DNA of 37,021 nt from Polyangia bacterium. GTDB taxonomy: Bacteria > Myxococcota_A > Polyangia > Polyangiales > Polyangiaceae. The translations under genes and the position numbers were made by a program. Under the pieces are notes generated by a model. That model worked only from the letters and a program-made list of their open reading frames with translations. It ran no database searches and was not told where the DNA came from. Positions 14,630 to 22,785 of this stretch are shown one piece after another (position 1 is the stretch's first letter; each line of letters begins with the position of its first letter). Where the stretch lies: positions 1 through 37,021 of the forward strand of contig JAUHZF010000045.1 in the NCBI GenBank assembly GCA_030426145.1, read 5' to 3'.

Positions 14630-15385
14630 TCAGGGGACGGCGTCGATCTGGGTTACCAACTCCTCGCAGTGTTTGGCGAAGTAGCTAGAGAGCGGCGTCG
14701 TCTTTGTCGCCTCTTCGAACGCGGCATCGTGCTTGGCCCAATCGTCGCGAGTGAAGTCGGCGCGGCCGGCGAGGGTCTTGCTCCAATGGGTGTGGGCGTC
14801 GAGACCGAGGATGCGCGCCGACCTCGACAGCAGACCGAACTCCTGGGCCACATCGGGGACTTCACGACTACGCTTGTCCACATAGCCTTGAACGCCCGAG
14901 TTGCCGGCGTACCGTTCGAACCGTTCCATCCGTAGGTAGGATTGGAGCGGCTCCGGCAGGGTCGTTTGATCGTGGTCGACGAGACGGTCCGCGCGGACGG
15001 CGACGTAGTAGATGGGGCCACCCACCATGTCGATGGGCCACGCGCAGAGTTCGGCCGCCGGCGCGGTGGCAGCGCGGCGAATGCGGTCGTCGAGATCCGC
15101 TTTGGCGCGTTGGCGTTCGAGATACCGCTTGCACCACGTCGCGAAGTCGTCGCGCGTCAGCTGCATTTCCTTGTCGGAGGCATAGCGCGCGCGCAGCTTC
15201 GGGTCGTTGCACGCCGGAGATGCCTCGCCCGCCGCCGCCGACGGGGACACGGTCGCCAGGGGAGACGCCGTCGCGGCCGACGAGGTCGAAGCCGGGACCG
15301 CGCTCGGACTGGTGTCGATGGCGGGGGAGGACTTGCAACCCATGGCCGCAAAACCCAGCGAGAGGAGGAGGAAGACGCATCGCAT
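14630..15385 (-). CDS. Hypothetical lipoprotein
   Basis: This is a 251-residue lipoprotein of unknown function. ATG 15385 was chosen because it starts the signal peptide directly (RCVFLLLSLGFAAMGC, lipobox at Cys17); an upstream in-frame GTG (15409) would add eight polar residues. A Ser/Ala/Thr/Pro-rich tether runs to about residue 55. The globular part has QLTRDDFATWCKRYLERQRA and several Cys (ACNDPK, LCAW, KHCEE) that could form disulfides. It contains VGGPIYYVAVRADRLVDHDQ near the middle and ends in CEELVTQIDAVP. No family is recognised. It stands alone, with debris on its downstream side and a minisatellite upstream. Confidence 0.65.
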   Translation of the reverse strand: MRCVFLLLSLGFAAMGCKSSPAIDTSPSAVPASTSSAATASPLATVSPSAAAGEASPACNDPKLRARYASDKEMQLTRDDFATWCKRYLERQRAKADLDDRIRRAATAPAAELCAWPIDMVGGPIYYVAVRADRLVDHDQTTLPEPLQSYLRMERFERYAGNSGVQGYVDKRSREVPDVAQEFGLLSRSARILGLDAHTHWSKTLAGRADFTRDDWAKHDAAFEEATKTTPLSSYFAKHCEELVTQIDAVP

Positions 15386-15783
15386 GTCGCGAGGCGTACC
15401 ATCGCGCACCGCAGGCGCGGTCCACTTCTCGGCCTTTGGCAGTCACGACGGCGCCTGAGCAGCATTCGGGCGAGGTCGCATTCGAACCTGATCTTCGCGA
15501 GAAGGAGATCCTCGCAGACCGGACCACGATTGACGCGCCGCGCTTTCTGACCCTCGCCAGGCTGCTCCAATGCGCTTCGTCGCCGCCGCGGCCGCCACTC
15601 GGTAGGTGGGGCTCCGTCGCCATCAAACGCATCTCGGCCGCATGTTTGCTCGAGCAGTGAACCGTCTCAGCGTCGTCGCTCGCGAACTTTGGCTCCCCCG
15701 CTCCGGAAGTCGGCTCCCCCGCCAAAGCCAACCGACCTGTCGCTCAAAGTGAGTGATTCCCCGAAAAAGAATGCTCCCTGCCC
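15386..15783. other. Intergenic, no supported gene
   Basis: An open plus-strand stretch at about 15448-15660 (HSGEVAFEPDLREKEILADR, then APRFLTLARLLQ) looks mildly protein-like but has no start, ribosome binding site or recognisable family, so it is at most a remnant. Nothing else is seen. Confidence 0.35.
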
Positions 15784-15954
15784 GGGGATCGATTTCTCCG
15801 ACCGGGGGAACGCTGTTCCCGAGACGGGGAACGCTGTTCCCGAGACGGGGACCGATACCCTTTCGATCCGGGGATCGGCGTTGCGAAGGAGGGGGAAGTG
15901 ATGCCGATAGTCGGGGACCGATACGCTTCGACCGGTGACCGCTGTCCGCGAGGG
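15784..15954. repeat. Degenerate 21-bp-period minisatellite, 8 units
   Basis: Eight units run head to tail, most beginning GGGGA(T/A/C)CG: starts at 15784, 15805, 15826, 15847, 15870, 15891, 15913 and 15934. Lengths are 21 bp except for 23 (unit 4) and 22 (unit 6). Units 2 and 3 are identical and each contains the inverted repeat GGGAAC-GCT-GTTCCC. The 23+22 pair restores the reading frame, and the minus strand is open throughout (SVPVSGTAFPVSGTAFPRSE), giving a heptapeptide-like pattern, but no convincing gene start is present. Confidence 0.8.
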
Positions 15955-16157
15955 CATCTGCGGACCGTCGGAGCCCACTTGGGGATGCGCAGAGCGGCTC
16001 TACCGCGGCGCCAAACCTCCGAGAGGACGACTGTGGCCGAGCAGTGGCGAAGCGCTCGTGCTGCTACCTCCGGCGACAGCGATCTCGAGGTCGAGCGCTC
16101 CCGCTTCCGAACGGGGCGCCGCCTGCCCGGTGTAAGATTCCGACGCCTGTCGTCCCT

Positions 16158-17441
16158 CTAATCACCGCTCCCCGCCCCCGCCGGCGCCTCGCCGCTCGTC
16201 TCTCGGGGGAGAACCCTGGTTAGGTAGAAGAAGTCGCGGTGGGAGGGGGTGTAGACGTATTGGGTGGGGTCGTATTCGAAGTTTGGGGTCAGGGGGATGG
16301 GGGTTAGTTTGCCGTCGGGGCCGGTGTCATACTGCAGGAACTTCGGGTAGCTGAAGTTCACGTCGAGCTGCGCGATGTAATGCGCTCCAGCGTGTGCTAG
16401 CGACTCGGCAATGGCCTTGCCGGTGACGTGGTTGCCAATCGCCACGTAGAGGCGGCGGCGGGTCTCATCCAGGCCAATCGCCGAGCGTCGGATCACCGTC
16501 GTCTTCGACACGCTCGAAGCCCCCCAGCCCACCGACGGGATGCTCAGCGCCGGATGTGGCTCCCCCTCGTCGTACATGCATATCGGCGTCTGGCGGTACC
16601 AGAGCATCTCGGGCTCCCGTGCCTCCACCTTCTCCCAAGGTCGGATCAGCAGCTCGCCCGTCGCCTTCAGCTTCGCCACCACACAAGACAGCGGACGCGG
16701 ACGCAGCAGCGTCACCCCGTCCACCTTCATCCCATAATCACCGTGGGTCGCCTTGTACCCGCCATTGAACGCCGCGAGCAGCCGGTCATGGTGCTCCTCC
16801 GGCACCATCGCCTTCCGCACATACCCCTTCGCCTCTTTCGTCTTGCTCTTCGGCTCGTACTTGCCGGCCACCGCATGCAGCTCCACCTGCGTCAGGTCGA
16901 ACACCAGCACCGCCGTCACCGCCCAGGACCGCCCCTTGTCCGGGTGAACGAACATCTTGTACGCACGCACCCTGTCCTTCGGCAGGCGTGGGTCGACCAA
17001 TGGGACCCAGACCCCATCCCCGTCCGTCGCCACTGAGGGGTGCATCGGGCCCACGTTGGCCACCACGAACGGCGGTCGCTCTGGTACCCCACTCGACGCC
17101 GTCGCCGTCACCGTCGCCACTGGCAGAGGCACCGCCGATGGGACCTCCCACATCGGCTCGGGGGCCGCGTCTGCCTTCGTCTTCCGATTGAACCAGTCCT
17201 CCACGCCGTAGGCCGTGTCTTCCAGCCACGCCACGAAGGAGTTCCCGAACACCGACCGCAGCGTGTCCGCCATCCACCCGCCGAAGCCCTTCACGTTGTG
17301 CGCCGCCCACCACAGCCCCAACACCAGGACCGGCGCCGCCAGGCCCATCCCCAGGAGCACACGACGCCACCGGCGCGGTCGCTTCGCTTCGACCTCCTCG
17401 ACTACTTCGCCCTCGACGGCGGCCTCTTCGTCCTCGGCCAT
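16158..17441 (-). CDS. Membrane-anchored phosphodiester glycosidase-domain (NAGPA/DUF2233) protein
   Basis: This is a 427-residue protein with an acidic cytoplasmic N-terminus (about 1-25), one membrane helix (RVLLGMGLAAPVLVLGLWWA, about 27-47) and an exported domain. Residues about 165-415 carry the phosphodiester glycosidase features: LLAAFNGGYKATHGDYGMKV, SAIGLDETRRRLYVAIG, and GKAIAESLAHAGAHYIAQLD with the Asp-Val-Asn that follows. In the family, the domain cleaves phosphodiester-linked sugars (the lysosomal uncovering enzyme is the model); in bacteria it is linked to envelope polysaccharides. The start has no strong ribosome binding site, but gives the membrane anchor cleanly. It is the last gene of the probable operon beginning at 22573, 24 nt after the Roadblock-like gene. 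Substrate unknown. Confidence 0.8.
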   Translation of the reverse strand: MAEDEEAAVEGEVVEEVEAKRPRRWRRVLLGMGLAAPVLVLGLWWAAHNVKGFGGWMADTLRSVFGNSFVAWLEDTAYGVEDWFNRKTKADAAPEPMWEVPSAVPLPVATVTATASSGVPERPPFVVANVGPMHPSVATDGDGVWVPLVDPRLPKDRVRAYKMFVHPDKGRSWAVTAVLVFDLTQVELHAVAGKYEPKSKTKEAKGYVRKAMVPEEHHDRLLAAFNGGYKATHGDYGMKVDGVTLLRPRPLSCVVAKLKATGELLIRPWEKVEAREPEMLWYRQTPICMYDEGEPHPALSIPSVGWGASSVSKTTVIRRSAIGLDETRRRLYVAIGNHVTGKAIAESLAHAGAHYIAQLDVNFSYPKFLQYDTGPDGKLTPIPLTPNFEYDPTQYVYTPSHRDFFYLTRVLPRETSGEAPAGAGSGD

Positions 17442-17465
17442 CGACCGGGACCTAGCACAAAGGGC

Positions 17466-18062
17466 TCAGCGCTGCGGCCCGCGCACGATGTCACGCAGTG
17501 CGCGCGTCACTTCTGATGCCACCATCCCCTCGTCGCCGTCGAACAACACCGCCACGAACGCGGGCTCCGAGAGGGCAACCGGCAGCCCCACCACGATGCG
17601 CGTCTCGTGCACCACGGTCATCTCCGGCAGTGCGCCCACCGTATCGCTCGTCGCACGCTGCAACGCCATCTGCACCTGGTAGGCGCGCAGCATCTCCCGC
17701 GCAAAAGCGGCCACCGGGACGTCCTCCGTGCACCACTTGGTCAGCGGGCGTCGGCTGCGGTACCCCATCACCACCACCGCCAGCACCCCCGGGAGCGCTC
17801 GGATCGCCGACACCAGCGCTTGCCGACGACCGTGCCAGCTCGAGGTCGGCGCCGCCGGCGTGCGCTGCACCCGCGGCATCGAATACGACGGCCTCTTCAG
17901 GCGTGCCTCAGCCTGCGGCGGCACGCTGTCCGGCGGAAACGACGACGACTGCGGCGGCGCTGTACTCTCCGCGCGCGGGATCGTCTTGCTCTGACGTCGT
18001 CGCGGCTGCGAGTCGCGGTTGGTGGCGCCGAAGGACGGCCGGCTGGACTTCTTCTTCGCCAT
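17466..18062 (-). CDS. Roadblock/LC7-like protein with disordered N-terminus
   Basis: The protein has 198 residues. Residues 1-75 are basic and Ser/Pro-rich, probably disordered. Residues 78-195 have the helix-strand-strand-helix-strand-strand-helix order of a Roadblock/LC7 fold: RRQALVSAIRALPGVLAVVV, the helix VAAFAREMLRAYQVQMALQR, MTVVHETRIVVGLPVAL, then EPAFVAVLFDG and a last helix. Roadblock proteins such as MglB regulate small Ras-like GTPases of polarity and motility in myxobacteria. No GTPase gene lies nearby, and the fold call is from pattern only. It lies 78 nt after the DUF4139 lipoprotein gene and 24 nt before the glycosidase-domain gene, on the same strand. Confidence 0.55.
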   Translation of the reverse strand: MAKKKSSRPSFGATNRDSQPRRRQSKTIPRAESTAPPQSSSFPPDSVPPQAEARLKRPSYSMPRVQRTPAAPTSSWHGRRQALVSAIRALPGVLAVVVMGYRSRRPLTKWCTEDVPVAAFAREMLRAYQVQMALQRATSDTVGALPEMTVVHETRIVVGLPVALSEPAFVAVLFDGDEGMVASEVTRALRDIVRGPQR

Positions 18063-18140
18063 GGGCGAGGCCGGAGGCTACCCCGGCCATCACCGCTGAT
18101 CCACCTCGAGACGGCCCGCGAGCCGCATCGAGGCACATCT

Positions 18141-20210
18141 CTACTTCGTCGCCGTGGCTACTCGGGAGCTGGGCTTCTTCTTCTCCAAGCTCAGATCGGC
18201 GAGCCGGTCTTGCAGTCCGATGCGCAAGGCCATCAGCTCGCCCTTCTGCTCGGTGACCGAGATGGTCAAGCTCTGTAGCTTGTCGCTGATCTCCTCCATC
18301 TTCGTCGTGAGATGGCGCCGCAACTTCTCGGCCTGGCGGACCTTCTTCAGGCTCATCAGCTGGAAGTTCAGCTCATCGACACGGGTCCGGTAGACACCCA
18401 GCTGCTCTTCCGCGAGTCGGATCTTCTCCTGAAGGTTCTCCTTGTCGCGGTGCGCCTTCATGATCCCCTCGAGCTTGGCCCTCAGCTCTGGCGTCACCGT
18501 CTTCTTCTTCAAGAACAAGCCGATGTCGCGGATCCCGCCGTCGGTTCGGATGTCGACCGTCTTCATCAGCGGCGACCACTCTTCGATCACCAGCTCGACG
18601 GCTTCGCCGGCCGGTACCGTCACCCGGAACAAGTGGGCTCCGCCCATCTTCGCCACGTCGGCCCGCGACCCGCGACTCTCCTTGGTGAGCCGGAAGCCCT
18701 TCTGCACCTTGTGCCGAACGTAGACCTCCGCCTCCTGCTTGCCCCGGTTGCTCACCGTGAGGCGCGTCTTGCGAATGCGGCGGGTTTCGGTGCTCACGAT
18801 GCCGCGCTGGATCGTGACCAGCTTCTCGATCTCCTCCCGCGTCTTCACCTCCGGGTCGGCTACGATGCTCTTGTCGAGGGCATAGGGGATGAAGGCCGTG
18901 CTGTGCGGCAGGATGGGCTCACTCAGGCCCTCGCCCAAGAACTGACCTCCGGCGTAGACCGTGAAGGGGCCCCCATCCAAGGTGTACTGACTCGGGTTCT
19001 CGATGCGCACCGCGTTGAACGCGAAGCGCTTGCTTCCCCTCTCACTCACCGGGTCGTAGAAGAACACCCGCTTTGCGTTCGTCATCTCGTTGAGGGTGCT
19101 GACCATGGCCGAGTGGTCCTTCTCGAGGTCCATCGCCTCGTCGGACACGAACAGCGCCTTGCCCACCGGCTGCGTCTCCCGCGGCGCGCGATCACCATCG
19201 CCGGTCCCCGTCTGCTCGCCTTCTTCCGCCGCGAGCACCCGGACCGCCTGACCGCCCATCTGGCCCGTGCCCACCGCTTCGATGTTGCCGGCCGGGATCC
19301 CCATCTGGAGGAGCTCACGCTTCACCCGCTCGGCGCGCTGTTGGCTCGCGGCCTGCGGGTTGCCGTCACCTCGCTGGGCATAACCCTCGATGCGAATGTG
19401 GTGGTTGCCCGCCTGCACCCGAAGCTGCTCCAGAGCCCTGCGATCGAAGAAGCTGCGTGAACGGCGCTCCGTCTTCTTGTCGACCTTGCGGTCGTCGTCG
19501 TCGTCTTCCGCGTCGCCCGTGATCGCGACCTCGCCCGGCGTGACTCTCCCGTCCAACTGCGCGAGCTCGCTCTGGTCGATGTTGCCGAGGACCCGCACCT
19601 TTCGCTTCGCAACCGCATAGGGGCTTCCGCCGGTCGGCGGGGCCGTCGCGAGCCGCTCGCCCGAGCTCAGCGTCTCGCGCTCGACCAGCCGCACGCTGTG
19701 CAGGTCGTATCGGAAGGACAGCGCCGAGGTCGAGCCCACGCCGACCTTCACCTTTCGCCAATCCTCCCCGGAGACGTTGTCGACCACGGCCCATCCCTGG
19801 AGGCGGGCCTTGTCGCCCTTCTCGAGCACGACGCGGTAGCTGGGCTTCCAGGCCGGGGCTTCGGTCACGTAGGTGATCCGGAGCCGGTTGTGTTGCTCGG
19901 GGAGCGCGATCGTCATCTGTACGTACCCGTCGTAGTCCGTCATCGTGGGGTAGCTCACCGGCATGGCTTCGCCCGACTTCGAGTCGACGATGCTCAGCGA
20001 CTTGAGGAAGTCGTCGACCCGCTCGGCGGGGACGCGCAACGTGATGGCCTCATCGGCCGGCTCGGCGTAGCGCTCGAAGTAGGCGACGCCATTGCGATAG
20101 ACGATGACGCTGCCGAGGGTCGTATCGGTGACCACCGGTTTGGTGGTCGCGGCGCAGCCCACGGAGGTCGAAGCCAGTAGGGCGAGAGCGAGGATGTGCA
20201 TTCGTCGCAT
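18141..20210 (-). CDS. DUF4139 lipoprotein with OmpA-like insertion (paralogue A)
   Basis: This is a 689-residue lipoprotein. I chose ATG 20210, with AGGAG about 8 nt upstream, rather than the long upstream extension into the preceding gene. Signal peptide MHILALALLASTSVGC has its lipobox near residue 19. The DUF4139 part begins LGSVIVYRNGVAYFERYAEP and includes VDDFLKSLSIVDSKSGE and AWKPSYRVVLEKGD. At about 250-320 an OmpA-C-like segment is inserted: QLRVQAGNHHIRIEGYAQRG, QQRAERVKRELLQMGIPAGN, IEAVGTGQ. DUF4139 resumes (GSKRFAFNAVRIENPSQYTL) and the last 120 residues are coiled coil (EQLGVYRTRVDELNFQLMSL). Likely sits in the outer membrane facing the periplasm, perhaps touching peptidoglycan. 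It is the downstream partner of the paralogue at 20225-22573, 14 nt away. Confidence 0.8.
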   Translation of the reverse strand: MRRMHILALALLASTSVGCAATTKPVVTDTTLGSVIVYRNGVAYFERYAEPADEAITLRVPAERVDDFLKSLSIVDSKSGEAMPVSYPTMTDYDGYVQMTIALPEQHNRLRITYVTEAPAWKPSYRVVLEKGDKARLQGWAVVDNVSGEDWRKVKVGVGSTSALSFRYDLHSVRLVERETLSSGERLATAPPTGGSPYAVAKRKVRVLGNIDQSELAQLDGRVTPGEVAITGDAEDDDDDRKVDKKTERRSRSFFDRRALEQLRVQAGNHHIRIEGYAQRGDGNPQAASQQRAERVKRELLQMGIPAGNIEAVGTGQMGGQAVRVLAAEEGEQTGTGDGDRAPRETQPVGKALFVSDEAMDLEKDHSAMVSTLNEMTNAKRVFFYDPVSERGSKRFAFNAVRIENPSQYTLDGGPFTVYAGGQFLGEGLSEPILPHSTAFIPYALDKSIVADPEVKTREEIEKLVTIQRGIVSTETRRIRKTRLTVSNRGKQEAEVYVRHKVQKGFRLTKESRGSRADVAKMGGAHLFRVTVPAGEAVELVIEEWSPLMKTVDIRTDGGIRDIGLFLKKKTVTPELRAKLEGIMKAHRDKENLQEKIRLAEEQLGVYRTRVDELNFQLMSLKKVRQAEKLRRHLTTKMEEISDKLQSLTISVTEQKGELMALRIGLQDRLADLSLEKKKPSSRVATATK

Positions 20211-20224
20211 GGTTCGTTCTCCTT

Positions 20225-22573
20225 TCACTTGGCCGCGGTGTCCGTCGAAGAAGCGGTGGCTACTTCGGAGCCTTCTTCCTTCTTGGGAGGTCTCAGGGTG
20301 AGCTCGGCAAGTCGGTCCTGGAGCTCGATGCGCTCCGTCATGAGTTGGGCCTTGAGGTCGGCCAGCTTCATGGTCGAGGACTGCAGCTCGTTGCTGATCT
20401 CCTCCATCTTGTCCGACAGGTGCTTTCGCAGCTTGGCCGCCGTACGCACCTTCTTCAGCGTCACGAGCTGGAAGTTCAGCTCGTCGACCCGTTGTCGATA
20501 GACCCCCATCTGTTCCTGGAGGGTGGTCATGCGCTCTTGGAGGTCGGCGCGGCTCATGTGCCGCTTCACGACCTCCGACAGCCCGCGCTCCAGGTCCGGG
20601 GGGAGCTGGGCACCATCGAGGAAGAGCGAGATCCTGCGGATCCCCTCGTCGGTGTGAATGTTCACGGTCCGCTTCACCGGTGTCCACTCCTCGACGGTGA
20701 GGGTGATGGTCTCGCCGGGAGGAGCCTGGACGCGGAACAAGTGGGCGCCGTCGAGCTTCTCGGGAGGAGCGACCTCCGGGCCGAGCGTGCTCAGCTGATA
20801 CCCCGGTCGCACCTTGTGTCGGATGTAGACGGTATGGGTCTTCTGCCCGCGGTTGCTGATGACCAGCTGGGTACGTCGAATCTTCTTCGATTCGGTGGTG
20901 ACGATCCCCCGCTGAATGGTCACGAGCCGATCGATCTCTTCACGGCCGTCGATCTCGGGCTCGATGATGATGTTGCGGTCGAGCGCGTAGGGAATGAAGG
21001 CGGTGCTCTGGGGCAGGATCTGATCCGTCAGCCCCTCCCCCAAGAACTGGTTCTCCATGTAGACGGTGAACGGGCCCCCATCCAGCGTGTACGAGCTCGG
21101 GTTGTTGAGCCTCACGGCGTTGAAGGCGAAGCTCTTGCTCCCGCGAGAGGAGATGGGGTCGTAGAAATAGACCTGCTCGGCTTCGGCGGGGCGATTCAGG
21201 ATGCTCACCATGGCCGAGTGGTCACGCGCGATGGTCATGGCCTGTTTGGACAAGAAGTGGGCCTGACCGAGGGGCTGCTCGTCGGGCGGAGGGGCGTCGA
21301 GTTTGGCTCCTTCGGTCTTCAAACCATCCTTGGCCTTCTCTTGGCCTTGGGTCTCGGAGCTGAGCTGGACGACGCGCAGGCCACGGCTCTCGTCGACCTC
21401 TCCCGTGCCCACGGCCTCGACGAGACCGGGGTCGACGCCGTTGGCGATGAGCTCGTTGCGGAGCCGGTTGGCGCGGTCGAGGGAGGCAGCGGCGGGATCG
21501 GCGTCGCGTTTGTTGGCGAAGCCTTCGATCCGAACCTTCTGTTGGCTGCTCTGCAGCTGTCGCGTGAGGTTCACCACCGTCTGACCCGCCTTCCCGCTGA
21601 GCCGACGCGGGGCCTGCACGGGGGCCGGGTCCGCGGAAGGCCGTGCTCCGTAGCCGTTGGCGGCCATCGGCCTCTTGGGCGAGGCCTTGCTTCCCGCGGG
21701 ACGGCCGCTGGCTGGGCTTCGGTAGCCCCCACCCAAGCCGGCGCGCCCGGCCCCCGCCGTGTTGCCGGCGGTGCTCCACGTTCGCTGTCCCCCATCGCCC
21801 GTAGACTCGGCGAGAGCGAGGCCGCCCGTCGCCGTCGACGTCTCGGGAGGCGGAGGCGGGGCCGAGGTCATCTCGGCCATGGTGGACTGCGACACGGCCA
21901 CCAGCTCGCGCTCGCCACCCTCGGCGCCCCGGTAGGGAGAGCCGCCGGTGGGCGGTGCGACGGCGAGCAGCGAGCCGGCGCTCAGGGTTTCGCGCTCGAC
22001 GGTGCGAACGCTGTGGAGATCGTATCGGAACGACAGCGCCGAGGTGGAGCCAACCCCCACACGCACGTTCTTCCAGTCCTCGCCGGAGACGTTGTCGACG
22101 ACCGCCCAGGCCTGGAGCTTGGCTTTGCCGTCTTTGCCCAGCACGAGCCGGTAGCTCGGCTTCCAGGCCGGGCTCTCCGTCACGTAGGTGATCTTGAGGC
22201 CGTGATGGCCCTGAGGGAGCTTGATCGTCATCTCGACGTCGCCACCATCGCGGTCGACGGTCGGATAGGAGACGGGCATGGTCTCACCGGTCTTCTCGTC
22301 GACGATGGTGAGGGACTTGAGGAAGTCGTCGACGCGCGGCTCCGGCACGCGAAGCTTCAGCTCCTTTTCCCCCGGGGGCAGTCGCCGCTCGAAGAAGGCG
22401 ACCCCGTTCCGGTAGATGACCACACTCCCGAGGGAGGCCTTGCTGACGATCGGCGGGGGCACCGCGGCCGTCGAGGCACAGCCCGTCGTCGCCATGACGA
22501 GAGCCAGGGAAGTCATCCACATCAAGCGACGGCTACGAGTGCCGGCGCGCCCATTCATCGATTTCGGGGCCAT
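20225..22573 (-). CDS. DUF4139 lipoprotein with OmpA-like insertion (paralogue B)
   Basis: This is a 782-residue lipoprotein starting at ATG 22573 just after GAGGAGG. The signal peptide RLMWMTSLALVMATTGC places the lipid Cys near residue 32. The architecture equals that of paralogue A: LGSVVIYRNGVAFFERRLPP, VDDFLKSLTIVDEKTGE, AWKPSYRLVLGKDG. A long Gly/Ser/Pro/Thr-rich linker (about 205-330) not present in A follows, then an OmpA-like segment (SSQQKVRIEGFANKRDADPA, RANRLRNELIANGVDPGLVE, AVGTGEVD). The second DUF4139 half (GSKSFAFNAVRLNNPSSYTL) and a C-terminal coiled coil (EQMGVYRQRVDELNFQLVTL) end the protein. The two paralogues share most motifs and lie in one operon, so they arose by tandem duplication and may form a hetero-oligomer. 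A basic N-terminal extension precedes the signal core. Confidence 0.82.
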   Translation of the reverse strand: MAPKSMNGRAGTRSRRLMWMTSLALVMATTGCASTAAVPPPIVSKASLGSVVIYRNGVAFFERRLPPGEKELKLRVPEPRVDDFLKSLTIVDEKTGETMPVSYPTVDRDGGDVEMTIKLPQGHHGLKITYVTESPAWKPSYRLVLGKDGKAKLQAWAVVDNVSGEDWKNVRVGVGSTSALSFRYDLHSVRTVERETLSAGSLLAVAPPTGGSPYRGAEGGERELVAVSQSTMAEMTSAPPPPPETSTATGGLALAESTGDGGQRTWSTAGNTAGAGRAGLGGGYRSPASGRPAGSKASPKRPMAANGYGARPSADPAPVQAPRRLSGKAGQTVVNLTRQLQSSQQKVRIEGFANKRDADPAAASLDRANRLRNELIANGVDPGLVEAVGTGEVDESRGLRVVQLSSETQGQEKAKDGLKTEGAKLDAPPPDEQPLGQAHFLSKQAMTIARDHSAMVSILNRPAEAEQVYFYDPISSRGSKSFAFNAVRLNNPSSYTLDGGPFTVYMENQFLGEGLTDQILPQSTAFIPYALDRNIIIEPEIDGREEIDRLVTIQRGIVTTESKKIRRTQLVISNRGQKTHTVYIRHKVRPGYQLSTLGPEVAPPEKLDGAHLFRVQAPPGETITLTVEEWTPVKRTVNIHTDEGIRRISLFLDGAQLPPDLERGLSEVVKRHMSRADLQERMTTLQEQMGVYRQRVDELNFQLVTLKKVRTAAKLRKHLSDKMEEISNELQSSTMKLADLKAQLMTERIELQDRLAELTLRPPKKEEGSEVATASSTDTAAK

Positions 22574-22626
22574 GTCCTCCTCAGTGGCGCCGTCCCGGAC
22601 GTTTGGGACAGGCGACGACGCATCAC

Positions 22627-22654
22627 GCGCGAAAACGCGCCCCAGAAGGGGCGC
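22627..22654 (-). terminator. Hairpin(s) between histidine phosphatase and DUF4139 operon
   Basis: On the minus strand GCGCCCC-TTCT-GGGGCGC (22654-22637) is a perfect 7-bp hairpin followed by GTTTTC, a weak U-tract. It lies about 130 nt after the histidine phosphatase stop and upstream of paralogue B. A second hairpin, GCGCG-TTTT-CGCGC (22640-22627), overlaps its last four bases, so the two cannot form together. Terminator is the simplest reading; attenuation is possible. Confidence 0.5.
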
Positions 22655-22785
22655 CTTACGCCCGGCACAGACGAAGGGCGGCGGCTGAAGTTCTCCGCTT
22701 GCCCCCGTCGTCGCCAAGTATCCGGGACAACACGAGGTTTATCGCGGCGTCAGCGCCGTCGACGAAATCGTGCTGTTCAGCGGGC

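Noticed and set aside
15784..15954. CRISPR array
   Set aside because: Units are directly adjacent with no unique spacers, the period is 21 bp and no cas genes are present.
20211..20687. N-terminal extension of DUF4139 paralogue A
   Set aside because: The longer frame runs through the 3' end of paralogue B. ATG 20210 has a strong ribosome binding site and begins a lipoprotein signal peptide.
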